Below, in pieces: positions 20,651 to 29,931 of a DNA stretch of 64,000 nucleotides; the first letter of the stretch is position 1; each line of letters starts with the position of its first letter. The notes beneath the pieces are model-generated. The model saw nothing but the letters and a program-made list of their open reading frames with translations, was not told where the DNA came from and searched no databases. The translations under genes were made by a program, and so were the position numbers. Origin of the DNA: Mycobacterium sp. E2479 (GTDB lineage: Bacteria; Actinomycetota; Actinomycetes; Mycobacteriales; Mycobacteriaceae); the NCBI RefSeq assembly GCF_001667925.1, contig NZ_LZJR01000068.1:62001-126000 (forward strand). Direction: 5' to 3'.

Positions 20651-22393
20651 ATGTCCACAGCTTCGGCATCTCCGACACGCCAGATCGATGGGTTTCACCT
20701 CGTGGTGGACGCGCTGAAAGCCAACGACGTAAGCACCATCTACGGGATTGTCGGCATCCCGATCACCGACCTTGCCCGCGTCGCGCAGGCGTCGGGAATC
20801 CGCTACATCGGGTTCCGGCAGGAGACCTCGGCCGGCCACGCCGCGGCCGCCGCCGGATTCCTGACCCGGCGGCCCGGTGTTTGCCTCACGACATCGGGAC
20901 CCGGTTTCCTCAATGGCCTGCCCGCGCTGGCCAATGCCACGACGAACTGCTTCCCGATGATCCAGATCTCCGGCTCCAGCAATCGGGCGCTGGTGGATCT
21001 GCAGCGCGGCGACTACCAGGACCTCGACCAGCTCAACGCCGCGAAGCCGTTCGCGAAGGCCGCGTATCGGATCAATCGGGTCGAAGACATCGGGCGTGGC
21101 GTCGCGCGCGCTATTCGCGCCGCGGTCTCCGGGCGACCCGGTGGCGTCTACCTGGATCTGCCCGGTGAGGTGCTGGGCCAGACCATGGACGCCGACGCCG
21201 CGGCGGACACGGTCTGGCGCGTCGTCGACCCCGCGCCCCGACAGCTGCCGGCGCCGGACGCGGTTCATCGCGCGCTGGGCGTGCTGGCTCAGGCGCAACG
21301 ACCGTTGATCGTGCTCGGCAAGGGCGCCGCGTATGCCCAGGCCGACATCGTGATTCGGAAGTTCGTCGAGGTCACCGGGATACCGTTCCTGCCCATGTCG
21401 ATGGCAAAGGGCCTGCTGCCCGATTCGCACCCGCAGTCCGCCGCTGCCGCCCGCTCCCTGGCGATCTCGCGTTCCGATGCGGTCCTGCTGGTCGGTGCAC
21501 GCCTGAATTGGCTTCTGGACCACGGGGATTCACCGAAGTGGAGCCGTGCGGCCAAATTCGTGCAAGTGGACATCGCCGCGACCGAGTTCGACAGCAACCA
21601 GCAAGTCGTGCCGCTGGCCGGAGACATCGGCTCGGTGATGTCCGCGCTGTATGACGGCGTGGCCGCCCGCCCGATCACGGCGCCGCCACAGTGGACCGGC
21701 GAGCTGGCCGAGCGCACGACACGCAACGATGCCAAGATGAGCGAGCGTCTCGCCGAAAATCCGCACCCCATGCGGTTTTATAACGCCCTTGGGGCGATTC
21801 GCGCTGTGCTGCAGGACAACCGGGACGCGTACGTGGTCAACGAAGGAGCCAATGCGCTCGATCTGGCCCGCAACGTCATCGACATGGAGCTGCCACGACA
21901 CCGGCTGGACACCGGAACCTGGGGCGTGATGGGCATCGGGATGGGCTATGCCATCGCCGCCGCCGTCGAGACCGGGAAGCCGGTGGTTGCGATCGAGGGT
22001 GATAGTGCGTTCGGCTTCAGCGGCATGGAGATCGAGACCATCTGCCGCTACCGGCTGCCGGTCGCCGTCGTCATCCTCAACAACGGCGGCGTCTACCGCG
22101 GCGACGAGGCCACCCCCGGCACGGCGGCGATGGGATCGGATCCTGCTCCGACAGTGTTGAACGCTCGCGCGCGCCACGAGCTGCTCGCGGAAGCGTTCGG
22201 CGGCAGGGGATATCACGTCGCCACTCCGCCGGAGCTGCGTGCGGCGCTGACCGAAGCGATCAGCACCGGTGAGCCGTCGATCATCGACTGCGAACTCGAC
22301 CCGGCGGCGGGCGTGGAAAGCGGGCATCTGTCCAACCTGAACCCGGCCAGTACCGCCGCCCCACCGCCGGCCGCGGTCAGCGCCGGCGGGTAA
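20651..22393 (+). CDS. oxcA: Oxalyl-CoA decarboxylase
   Basis: This 580-aa ThDP enzyme cleaves oxalyl-CoA to formyl-CoA and CO2. The N-terminal Pyr domain has the catalytic Glu in GFRQETSAGHAAAAAGFLT; the central domain has VLGKGAAYAQAD. The C-terminal PP domain has GDSAFGFSGMEIETICRYRL (in parts EGDSAFGFSGME and VVILNNGGVYRG), with the GDS...NN ThDP-Mg motif. GTWGVMGIGMGYA and PEAQ-like features also match OXC. GGAGGAG precedes the ATG. It is divergent from fadD7 and its last 17 bp overlap the convergent oxyS gene. Confidence 0.9.
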   Translation: MSTASASPTRQIDGFHLVVDALKANDVSTIYGIVGIPITDLARVAQASGIRYIGFRQETSAGHAAAAAGFLTRRPGVCLTTSGPGFLNGLPALANATTNCFPMIQISGSSNRALVDLQRGDYQDLDQLNAAKPFAKAAYRINRVEDIGRGVARAIRAAVSGRPGGVYLDLPGEVLGQTMDADAAADTVWRVVDPAPRQLPAPDAVHRALGVLAQAQRPLIVLGKGAAYAQADIVIRKFVEVTGIPFLPMSMAKGLLPDSHPQSAAAARSLAISRSDAVLLVGARLNWLLDHGDSPKWSRAAKFVQVDIAATEFDSNQQVVPLAGDIGSVMSALYDGVAARPITAPPQWTGELAERTTRNDAKMSERLAENPHPMRFYNALGAIRAVLQDNRDAYVVNEGANALDLARNVIDMELPRHRLDTGTWGVMGIGMGYAIAAAVETGKPVVAIEGDSAFGFSGMEIETICRYRLPVAVVILNNGGVYRGDEATPGTAAMGSDPAPTVLNARARHELLAEAFGGRGYHVATPPELRAALTEAISTGEPSIIDCELDPAAGVESGHLSNLNPASTAAPPPAAVSAGG

Positions 22394-23309
22394 GCCCCAA
22401 CAGCTGCGCGTCGAAAAACTCGTTCAGCGCCAGCTGCCCGGCGGAGGTGCCCAAGGCGCGGGCGATCGGCGTTCCCGGTCCGTTCGAGTTGGTAGCCAGG
22501 GCCACATCGGCTTTGAGCACCGGGTCGACCATTTCGACCGCCCGGATCGCAGGCCCTAGCGGCGAAGCCCACAGCCATGTGTGCGGCACGATGGAGGCCC
22601 AGTTGCCCGCCGACACCTGAGCGAATAACGATGCAACGGAATCCGTTTCGACCTGCGGGCCGACCATGATGGAATGGTCGGCGAAGGCTCGATCGATGAT
22701 CTGGCGATCACGCATTTCCGGGGTGAGCAACGCCAGCGGCAGCTGCGCAACCTCCGCCCACGTCATCGTCGCCGTACCCGATCCGACCATGTCCGCCGCT
22801 GCCAGCAGCACATATCGCTCCTGGTACAGCGGGACGAGGTTGACGTCGTGAGCCTCGTCGGACGCCGCATGCACGATGGCGGCATCGATTTCGAACTCGC
22901 GGAGCCGCCGGTATAGTTCGGTGGCCGCCAGGCGAGAGAGGATGTGCACCTTCACCAATGGGTGCGCCGAACAGAACGCCGAGAGCACCAGCGACGCGGT
23001 CGTGGAGGCGGTGGGAACGGTTCCCAGCCGAAGGGTCCCCGTGATGCCAGAGCGCACGGCGTCCACTTCGGACTTGAACGCGTCGTGTTCGGCGAGAATC
23101 CGCCTGGCCCACACCACCAACCGCTCCCCCTCAGGGGTGAGGCCCTCGAAGCTGTGGCCGCGGTTGATCAGCGTGACGTTCAGTTCTCGTTCCAGCTTGG
23201 CGATCGCGGTTGAGAGCGCCGGCTGGGAGACAAAGCATTTCTCGGCCGCCCGGGCGAAGTGCCGCTCGGAGGCGACCGCCACGAAGTACTCCAGTTGGCG
23301 GAAGAGCAC
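22377..23309 (-). CDS. oxyS: LysR-family regulator OxyS-like
   Basis: This 310-aa LysR regulator has an N-terminal helix-turn-helix (FRQLEYFVAVASERHFARAA, then CFVSQPALSTAIAKLE) and a C-terminal periplasmic-binding-like effector domain. The start is the GTG at 23309, with GAGGAG five nt upstream; an upstream frame of about 60 residues looks non-coding. In M. tuberculosis the Rv0117 (oxyS) gene holds the same position between oxcA and ldtA. Cys near residue 28 of the HTH region (AEKCFVSQ) could be redox-relevant, as proposed for OxyS. It may also act on the oxcA/fadD7 pair, but no site was proved. Confidence 0.85.
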   Translation of the reverse strand: MLFRQLEYFVAVASERHFARAAEKCFVSQPALSTAIAKLERELNVTLINRGHSFEGLTPEGERLVVWARRILAEHDAFKSEVDAVRSGITGTLRLGTVPTASTTASLVLSAFCSAHPLVKVHILSRLAATELYRRLREFEIDAAIVHAASDEAHDVNLVPLYQERYVLLAAADMVGSGTATMTWAEVAQLPLALLTPEMRDRQIIDRAFADHSIMVGPQVETDSVASLFAQVSAGNWASIVPHTWLWASPLGPAIRAVEMVDPVLKADVALATNSNGPGTPIARALGTSAGQLALNEFFDAQLLGLTRRR

Positions 23310-23704
23310 CCGCACTCCTCGGGTTCGGCTGGGCCTTTGGGCACCGGTCCCGCTGAGGCTAGCGCGTTGCCGGCGCGGGCCCAAGCCGAAGTTTGCGCCT
23401 CCACCGTGGCGGTTACCCCTATGAATTCGGCCTACCGGGCAGACCGTAACCTCGCGTCCGCGAAAAAACCGGTGCATGGGCGCCGCTTTCACGCAACCGC
23501 GGCTCGAACTTGCGTAAAAGTCACGGGTCGCCGGCCGAGGATCGGCACCCAGTCGGCTGCGCTGCGCGCGGTTGAACTCAATCGGTGATCGAATCGTTAC
23601 CGTGACGACCCAGCTGGCCTGTCATTGTTTGCTGAAACCGGTGGTCAATGGGTAACCAGTAGGATATCGGTGTGTTAGTCACACCATCTCGAAGGGTGGA
23701 CGCC
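23310..23704. other. Divergent intergene oxyS / ldtA
   Basis: This 395-bp gap has no convincing gene. Near the ldtA end, TAGGAT (23660-23665) fits a mycobacterial -10 box. It is followed by a small dyad, GGTGTG-TTAGT-CACACC (23669-23685), which could be an operator or a leader hairpin. Nothing else is recognisable. Confidence 0.4.
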
Positions 23705-24460
23705 ATGCGTCGGGGTGTTCGTTATCTATTTGTTATGGTCACGATCACCGCTGTGAGCCTCGTCGTGCCGGTCGGTCGCGGCACCGCCGCCGTGCCGCTA
23801 CCGCAACCCAGCCCGGCAGTCGCCTCGATTTTGCCCGCTGACGGCGCCGTGGTGGGCGTGGCCCACCCGGTCGTGGTGACCTTCACCGCTCCGGTGGCCG
23901 ATCGGGCCGGGGCCGAACGGTCCATCCACGTCACGTCGCCCAGCGGCGTCCCCGGACACTTCGAGTGGGTCCACAACACTGTCGTGCAGTGGGTTCCCAA
24001 CCAATATTGGCCCGCCCACACCCACGTGTCGGTCGGCGTGCAAGCCCTGACGACAGGCTTCGATACCGGCGAGGCGCTACTCGGTGTCGCCAGTATCTCC
24101 AAACACACCTTCACCGTCAGCAGGGACGGGGAGGTGCTGCGCACCATGCCGGCGTCGATGGGCAAGCCCAGCCGGCCCACCCCGATGGGCAGCTTCACCG
24201 CGCTGGAAAAGCAGCGCACCGTGGTGATGGACTCGCGAACCATCGGCATTCCGCTCAGTTCGCCCGAGGGATACAAGATCACCGCTCAGTACGCCGTACG
24301 CGTTACTTGGAGCGGCGTTTACGTGCACTCGGCACCATGGTCGGTTGATTCCCAGGGCAACGCCAATGTCAGCCATGGCTGCATCAACCTCAGCCCCGAC
24401 AACGCCGCCTGGTACTTCAACCAGGTCAACGTGGGCGACCCTATCGAGGTCGTGGCGTGA
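23705..24460 (+). CDS. ldtA: L,D-transpeptidase LdtA (LdtMt1-like)
   Basis: This 251-aa exported enzyme makes 3-3 cross-links in peptidoglycan. The N-terminal signal/anchor is about residues 6-24 (YLFVMVTITAVSLVVPV). An Ig-like domain follows (ASILPADGAVVGVAHPVVVTF in parts), then the YkuD domain with GKPSRPTPMGSF, VYVHSAPWS and the catalytic motif SHGCINLSPDNA (Cys). Starting at the ATG at 23705, preceded by AAGGGTGG, gives 251 aa, the length I recall for LdtMt1. The alternative start 33 nt upstream lacks an RBS. The family is carbapenem-sensitive, in contrast to D,D-transpeptidases. Confidence 0.93.
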   Translation: MRRGVRYLFVMVTITAVSLVVPVGRGTAAVPLPQPSPAVASILPADGAVVGVAHPVVVTFTAPVADRAGAERSIHVTSPSGVPGHFEWVHNTVVQWVPNQYWPAHTHVSVGVQALTTGFDTGEALLGVASISKHTFTVSRDGEVLRTMPASMGKPSRPTPMGSFTALEKQRTVVMDSRTIGIPLSSPEGYKITAQYAVRVTWSGVYVHSAPWSVDSQGNANVSHGCINLSPDNAAWYFNQVNVGDPIEVVA

Positions 24461-24602
24461 GCGCTGCCAACATATCCCTGGCCTGACGCGGGCGCCCCGG
24501 CGTGCGCCCACACGGTGTGACAACCGTCACAGCCGTTGAACGGAAGCGCGGCCCATGGGGGTTCGTTCAGGTAGGCGAGTGATCTCCAACGAGAGGCGGG
24601 CC

Positions 24603-27600
24603 ATGACCGTTGAGGCGAAGCGCGCGAAAGTTAGCTCTACAGGCCCGATCAGCGCGGCGCGCCAACAGGTAGCCGAACGCATCCGCCACTTGGACGCCCA
24701 CGACGAACAGTTTCGGACTACGAAGCCCGATCCGGCCCTGCAGCACGCGGCACGGCAACCCGGCCTGCGACTGCCGCAGATCCTGGAAATCTTTGCCCAG
24801 GGTTACGCCGATCGCCCCGCGGTGGGCTGGCGCGCCCGCTCGTTGAACACCGATTCAGCGACCGGCCGAACCGGCACCCAGGTGCTGCCCCGGTTCGACA
24901 CCATGACCTACCGCGAACTATGGGACAACGTCCGCGCTATCGCCGGCGCATGGCGACACGACGCCACCAATCCCGTTGCGCCCGGGGACTTCGTCGCCAC
25001 CGTCGGTTTCGCGAGCGCCGAATATCTCACCATCGATCTGGTGTGCGCCTACCTCGGGCTGGTCACCGTGCCGCTGCAGCACAATTCGACGGCCGCACGG
25101 CTGAAGCCGATCGTCGAGGAGGTGGAGCCGTCCGTATTGGCCGCCGGTGTCGATTATCTCGACCTCGCCGTTCAAGCGGCACTGGGCATTTCATCGTTGC
25201 GGCGGGTCGTGGTTTTCGACTACCGGCCCGAGGTCGACGAGCACCGCGAGAGCGTCGATCGCGCGCGGGCGAACCTGGCGAGTGCCGGCATTGCGGTGAT
25301 CATCGAGACTCTCGATGACGTGATCGCACGCGGCCGAAGCCTGCCGCCGGAGCCGATGTTCACCGGCGACACCGACGAGCGGCTGGCCATGATCATGTAC
25401 ACGTCGGGCAGCACGGGATTGCCCAAGGGCGCCATGTATACCGAGCGGATGCTCTGCAAGCTGTGGACCACCGAATTGATGCCCGACTTCGCGGACACGC
25501 CGGTGATCAACGTGAATTTCATGCCCCTGAATCACCTGGGCGGCCGGATACCGCTGTCGACGGCGTTCCAGGCCGGTGGCACCAGTTACTTTGTCCCGGA
25601 GAGTGACCTCTCGACGCTGTTCGACGACTGGAACCTGGTGCGTCCCACCGAAATGGGACTGGTGCCACGGGTGGCGGAGATGTTGTACCAGCGCTATCAG
25701 AGCGCCGTCGATCGATTCGAGGCTTCCGGCGCCGACACCGCCGCGGCGAAGGCACAGGCGCAGGCCGAGCTGCGCGAGCAGATACTCGGTGGACGCATCG
25801 TGACCGCCTTCTGTGGCACCGCTCCCCTTGCAGCGGAGATGCGCAGTTTCATCGAGTCCTGTTTGAGCGTGCACGTTCTCGATGGTTACGGCCTCACCGA
25901 GGTCGGCATGGTGACCAAGGACGGGCGTATCAACCAACCCCCGGTGCTTGACTACAAGCTGATCGATGTTCCCGAATTGGGGTACTTTCGCACCGACAAG
26001 CCCTATCCACGAGGCGAATTGTTGGTCAAGTCGCTGACCGCCACCCCCGGATACTTCAAGCGGCCCGATGTCACCGCCAGCGCCTTCGACTCCGACGGCT
26101 ATTACCGCACCGGTGACGTGATGGCCGAGCTGGAGCCGGGCCGGCTCGCTTATGTCGACCGCCGCAACAACGTGCTGAAATTGGCCCAGGGAGAGTTCGT
26201 CGCCGTGGCGCGCCTGGAAGCGGCGTTCTCCAGCGCGGCCCTGGTGCGCCAGATCTTCGTGTACGGCAACAGCGAGCGACCGCACCTGCTGGCCGTCGTC
26301 GTCCCGACCGACGATGCCGCGCAGAAGTTCGCCGAAGACGACGACGGACTGAAGGCTGCGCTGAGCGAATCCCTGCGCCAGTCGGCCAAACTCGCCGAGC
26401 TGCAGTCCTACGAGGTGCCCGTCGACTTCGTCGTCGAGCCACAACCGTTCAGCGAGGACAACGGCCTGCTCTCCGGGGTAGGCAAGCTGCTACGGCCCAA
26501 GCTCAAAGAGCACTACGGCGCTCGGCTCGAACAGCTATATGCGCAGCTTGCCGAAAATCGGGTGACCGAATTGCGTGCTTTGCGCGAGGGCGCGGCCGAC
26601 CGCCCGGTGATCTTCACGCTGACCCGCGCGGCCGAGGCGTTGCTTGGCCTGGCCGGCGGGCCGCCGGCACCCGACGCCCTATTCATTGAGCTGGGCGGCG
26701 ATTCGCTATCGGCGCTTACCTTTTCCAACCTGTTGCGGGACATCTTCGACATCGAGGTGCCCGTGGGGATGATTACCGGACCGGCAACAGACCTCGGACG
26801 GATCGCGCAATACGTTGAATCTGAACGTGAATCGGGTTCGCGGCGACCAACTTTCGCAACGGTGCACGGGCAAGGAGCGACGCAGGTCCACGCCGCGGAC
26901 CTCACCTTGGACAAGTTCATCGACCCGTCCACCCTGGCCCAGGCCCCGGCGCTGCCGCGGGCGACCGGCAGGCCGCACACCGTTCTGCTCACCGGCGCGA
27001 ACGGCTACCTCGGGCGGTTCCTGCTTTTGGAGTGGCTCGAACGGTTTGCCGAAACCGGCGGAAAGCTCATCGCGATCATCCGCGCCGCGGACGCCGCGGC
27101 CGCCACCAAGCGACTGGAGGCCGTCTTCGATAGCGGCGACCCGCAATTGCTGCAGCGGTTCCGAACGCTTGCCGCAGACCACCTCGAGGTCATCACCGGC
27201 GATATCGGTGTGCCGAATCTTGGTTTGGAGCCGGATATTTGGGAGCGCCTCGCCCAGAGTGTCGACCTGATCGTGCACCCGGCCGCGCTGGTCAACCACG
27301 TGTTGCCATACGACCAACTGTTCGGCCCCAATGTGGTTGGCACCGCAGAGTTGATTCGGCTGGCGATAACGACGCGAATCAAACCGGTCACATACCTGTC
27401 GACGGTCGCGGTGGCCCTGTCGGTCGATCCGGCCACGTTCGTCGAGGACGGCGACATCCGCACCGTCAGCGCGTTGCGGCCGGTCGATGACAGCTACGCG
27501 AACGGGTACGCGAACAGCAAGTGGGCCGGCGAGGTGTTGCTGCGCGAGGCGCACGACCTGTGCGGCTTGCCGGTCGCGGTCTTCCGGTCCGACATGATCC

Positions 27601-28184
27601 TGGCGCACAGCCGGTATGCCGGACAGGTGAACGTGCCAGATGCGTTCACCCGCTTGATCTTCAGCTTGCTGACCACCGGTATCGCACCGGCCTCCTTCTA
27701 TCAAACGGATGCGCACGGGAACCAGGCGGTGGCCCATTACGACGGGCTGCCTGCCGATTTCGTGGCCGAAGCGGTTACCGCGCTCGGTGCGCAAATCGCC
27801 ACACCCGCCGCGGATTCCGGAGACTATCGGTCGTTCGACGTGATGAATCCGCACGACGACGGCATATCCCTGGATGTGTTCGTCGACTGGCTGATCGCCG
27901 CCGGGCACGACATCCGGCGCATCGACGACTACGACGAATGGCTGGACCGGTTCGCCACGGCCCTGCGGGCCTTGCCGGACAAGCCGCGCCAGCATTCGGT
28001 GCTGCCGTTGCTGGACGCCTACCGAAAGCCGGAGACGCCGTTGCGCGGCGCGCCAGCCCCCACCGATGTGTTCCGCAGCGCCGTGCGGGCAGCGAAAATA
28101 GGTCCACGCAAGGATATTCCGCATCTGTCGACGGGGTTGATCGACAAGTACGTCGCGGATCTGCGCTTGCTGGGCTTGGTGTGA
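24603..28184 (+). CDS. car: Carboxylic acid reductase (CAR)
   Basis: This 1193-aa modular enzyme reduces carboxylic acids to aldehydes with ATP and NADPH. The adenylation domain (about 50-640) has [35 protein letters not shown] and [14 protein letters not shown]. The carrier domain has the phosphopantetheine site [11 protein letters not shown]. The C-terminal reductase domain has [18 protein letters not shown], an SDR-type Tyr-Lys pair in [10 protein letters not shown], and ends [13 protein letters not shown]. The ATG at 24603 follows GAGAGGCGGG; the longer frame upstream has no RBS. Activity needs a phosphopantetheinyl transferase encoded elsewhere. It sits directly after ldtA, where M. tuberculosis has sugar-heptose genes instead. 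Confidence 0.93.
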   Translation: MTVEAKRAKVSSTGPISAARQQVAERIRHLDAHDEQFRTTKPDPALQHAARQPGLRLPQILEIFAQGYADRPAVGWRARSLNTDSATGRTGTQVLPRFDTMTYRELWDNVRAIAGAWRHDATNPVAPGDFVATVGFASAEYLTIDLVCAYLGLVTVPLQHNSTAARLKPIVEEVEPSVLAAGVDYLDLAVQAALGISSLRRVVVFDYRPEVDEHRESVDRARANLASAGIAVIIETLDDVIARGRSLPPEPMFTGDTDERLAMIMYTSGSTGLPKGAMYTERMLCKLWTTELMPDFADTPVINVNFMPLNHLGGRIPLSTAFQAGGTSYFVPESDLSTLFDDWNLVRPTEMGLVPRVAEMLYQRYQSAVDRFEASGADTAAAKAQAQAELREQILGGRIVTAFCGTAPLAAEMRSFIESCLSVHVLDGYGLTEVGMVTKDGRINQPPVLDYKLIDVPELGYFRTDKPYPRGELLVKSLTATPGYFKRPDVTASAFDSDGYYRTGDVMAELEPGRLAYVDRRNNVLKLAQGEFVAVARLEAAFSSAALVRQIFVYGNSERPHLLAVVVPTDDAAQKFAEDDDGLKAALSESLRQSAKLAELQSYEVPVDFVVEPQPFSEDNGLLSGVGKLLRPKLKEHYGARLEQLYAQLAENRVTELRALREGAADRPVIFTLTRAAEALLGLAGGPPAPDALFIELGGDSLSALTFSNLLRDIFDIEVPVGMITGPATDLGRIAQYVESERESGSRRPTFATVHGQGATQVHAADLTLDKFIDPSTLAQAPALPRATGRPHTVLLTGANGYLGRFLLLEWLERFAETGGKLIAIIRAADAAAATKRLEAVFDSGDPQLLQRFRTLAADHLEVITGDIGVPNLGLEPDIWERLAQSVDLIVHPAALVNHVLPYDQLFGPNVVGTAELIRLAITTRIKPVTYLSTVAVALSVDPATFVEDGDIRTVSALRPVDDSYANGYANSKWAGEVLLREAHDLCGLPVAVFRSDMILAHSRYAGQVNVPDAFTRLIFSLLTTGIAPASFYQTDAHGNQAVAHYDGLPADFVAEAVTALGAQIATPAADSGDYRSFDVMNPHDDGISLDVFVDWLIAAGHDIRRIDDYDEWLDRFATALRALPDKPRQHSVLPLLDAYRKPETPLRGAPAPTDVFRSAVRAAKIGPRKDIPHLSTGLIDKYVADLRLLGLV

Positions 28185-28194
28185 GCACGCTGAG

Positions 28195-28809
28195 CTAGCG
28201 GGGTAGCCCGGCCTTTATCGCGGCGTCCTGCTTGCGCGCTATCTCGAGAGCGACGGCGGGATCGACCGGCTCGTTGGGCGGATTGTCGAATTCCAGCGTG
28301 ACCAGTGCCTTGCCTTCGGTGAAGACCAAGACCGCCATCGCCTGGGTGTTGTCCGGTGTGGTACCCGAGATCGTCACCCCGTTCGCGCCGACGGCAAGCG
28401 GTTGCCAGCTGCCATTCACCTTGCCGTTGTAACTTCCTTGGGTGGAAGCCAATTCGGCGGCGGCCGCCGCAGGATCGGAGGCGACCACGATGGTGTCCCA
28501 CAGCCGATGGCTGCTGTCGCCGTTGGCGAACAGCTGAGCAACACCGGGCGCATTGTTGGGATTCAGCATGGGCGACTGCGGCGCGGTGAGGCCCCCGCCG
28601 ACGTCGTTCGGCTTGATCAGCAAGTAGCCGTAGTCCGAGGGCTGGACCGACGGCGGGCCGGTGACCGCGCTCGAAATAGACGAAGCGGGGGATTTCGACG
28701 TCGACGACGGCGAGGCGGATCTGTCAGCGCCGCCGCATCCGGTGCTCGTGGCGCCGATCACGACGAGGGCAACGGCCCAGCCGGCCATGCCGATCCGATC
28801 AACTTCCAC
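28195..28809 (-). CDS. Putative lipoprotein of unknown function
   Basis: This 204-aa protein starts at a GTG (28809) preceded by GAAGGAA. It has a hydrophobic N-terminus (GWAVALVVIG) and a lipobox-like TSTGC with Cys25, though the -3 residue is serine rather than leucine. A Ser/Pro-rich linker (SASPSSTSKSPASSI) and a globular domain with YGYLLIKPNDVGGG, TQAMAVLVF and LVTLEF follow. The layout resembles small mycobacterial cell-wall lipoproteins. It converges with car, 10 bp apart. No function can be assigned. Confidence 0.7.
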   Translation of the reverse strand: MEVDRIGMAGWAVALVVIGATSTGCGGADRSASPSSTSKSPASSISSAVTGPPSVQPSDYGYLLIKPNDVGGGLTAPQSPMLNPNNAPGVAQLFANGDSSHRLWDTIVVASDPAAAAAELASTQGSYNGKVNGSWQPLAVGANGVTISGTTPDNTQAMAVLVFTEGKALVTLEFDNPPNEPVDPAVALEIARKQDAAIKAGLPR

Positions 28810-28989
28810 GCATGTTCCTTCCACGTGTCATCGGTATCCGGCTTTCACCGCGGCTCCCGACGCCGCCGGCGAAACACTGGGGTAAACCAGGCTTGCTACG
28901 AACATAGGCCCACTCGGCGTCCGGTGGGTAGCACTTTGACATGCCTATGCTGACGTGGGTGACACGTCTCGTGTTGGAAGGAGATCGGT

Positions 28990-29931
28990 ATGACGGCTGC
29001 AGCGCGCGCGGTACGGTTCGACCGTTACGGGGGACGTGAGGTGTTGTACGTCGCGGACATCGAGATGCCCTCCCCCGGACCGGGCGAGGTCGTCGTCGAA
29101 GTGCGTGCCGCGGGGATAAACCCCGGGGAAGCCGGTATCCGCGTCGGAGCGATGCACGAGATGTTCCCGGCCACCTTTCCCTCCGGGCAGGGTAGCGATC
29201 TGGCCGGCGTCATCACCGCAGTGGCACCCGGGGTCACCGAATTCTCGGTCGGCGACGAAGTCTTGGGATTCAGCATGCGCCGGTCCAGCCATGCCACCCA
29301 CACGGCGGTCCCGGTCAACCAGTTGATCCGTAAACCTTCCGAACTCGGTTGGGAGGCAGCGGGTTCGCTGTACGTGGTTGGGGCGACCGCTTATGCGGCC
29401 GTCCGCGCGGTGGCGCCCCGACCCGGTGAGACGATCGCCGTGTCGGCCGCCGCGGGTGGGGTGGGCAGCCTTGTCGTGCAGCTGCTGGCCTTGCGCAAGG
29501 CGCGGGTGCTCGGCATTGCGGGCCCGGGCAATGCCGACTGGCTGCGCGCGCATGGCGTCAGCCCGATCACCTACGGTGACGGACTCGCCGCGCGGCTACA
29601 TGACGCGGCGCCGGATGGCATCGACGCGTTCATCGACCTGTTCGGTCCGGACTACGTTCAGCTGGCCGTCGATCTGGGCGTGGCGCCCGAGCGTATCGAC
29701 ACCATCATCTCGTTTCAGAAGGCGGGCGAGGTGGGCGCCAAGGCCGAGGGCAGCATGGAAGCCTCGACGCCCGAGGTGCTCGCGGAGATGGCCGCCCTGA
29801 TCGTCTCGGGCGCCATCGAGTTCGACATCGCCGCGACCTACCCGCTGGACCGGGTAGCTGACGCTTATGCCGAACTCGAGCAGCGGCACACGCACGGGAA
29901 AATTGTTCTGCTGCCAACCAACTCAGAATGA
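28990..29931 (+). CDS. Zinc-free MDR quinone/NADPH oxidoreductase
   Basis: This 313-aa medium-chain reductase is of the quinone-oxidoreductase class. The GroES-like N-terminal domain has GPGEVVVEVRAAGINPGE and GSDLAGVITAVAPGV. The NADPH-binding motif is VSAAAGGVGSLVVQLL. The C-terminus ends YAELEQRHTHGKIVL, diagnostic for zeta-crystallin-like reductases. There are no zinc-ligand cysteines. GGAAGGAGA precedes the ATG. It ends overlapping the convergent NRAMP gene by 9 bp. The physiological substrate is unknown; quinones or alkenal aldehydes are typical. Confidence 0.87.
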   Translation: MTAAARAVRFDRYGGREVLYVADIEMPSPGPGEVVVEVRAAGINPGEAGIRVGAMHEMFPATFPSGQGSDLAGVITAVAPGVTEFSVGDEVLGFSMRRSSHATHTAVPVNQLIRKPSELGWEAAGSLYVVGATAYAAVRAVAPRPGETIAVSAAAGGVGSLVVQLLALRKARVLGIAGPGNADWLRAHGVSPITYGDGLAARLHDAAPDGIDAFIDLFGPDYVQLAVDLGVAPERIDTIISFQKAGEVGAKAEGSMEASTPEVLAEMAALIVSGAIEFDIAATYPLDRVADAYAELEQRHTHGKIVLLPTNSE

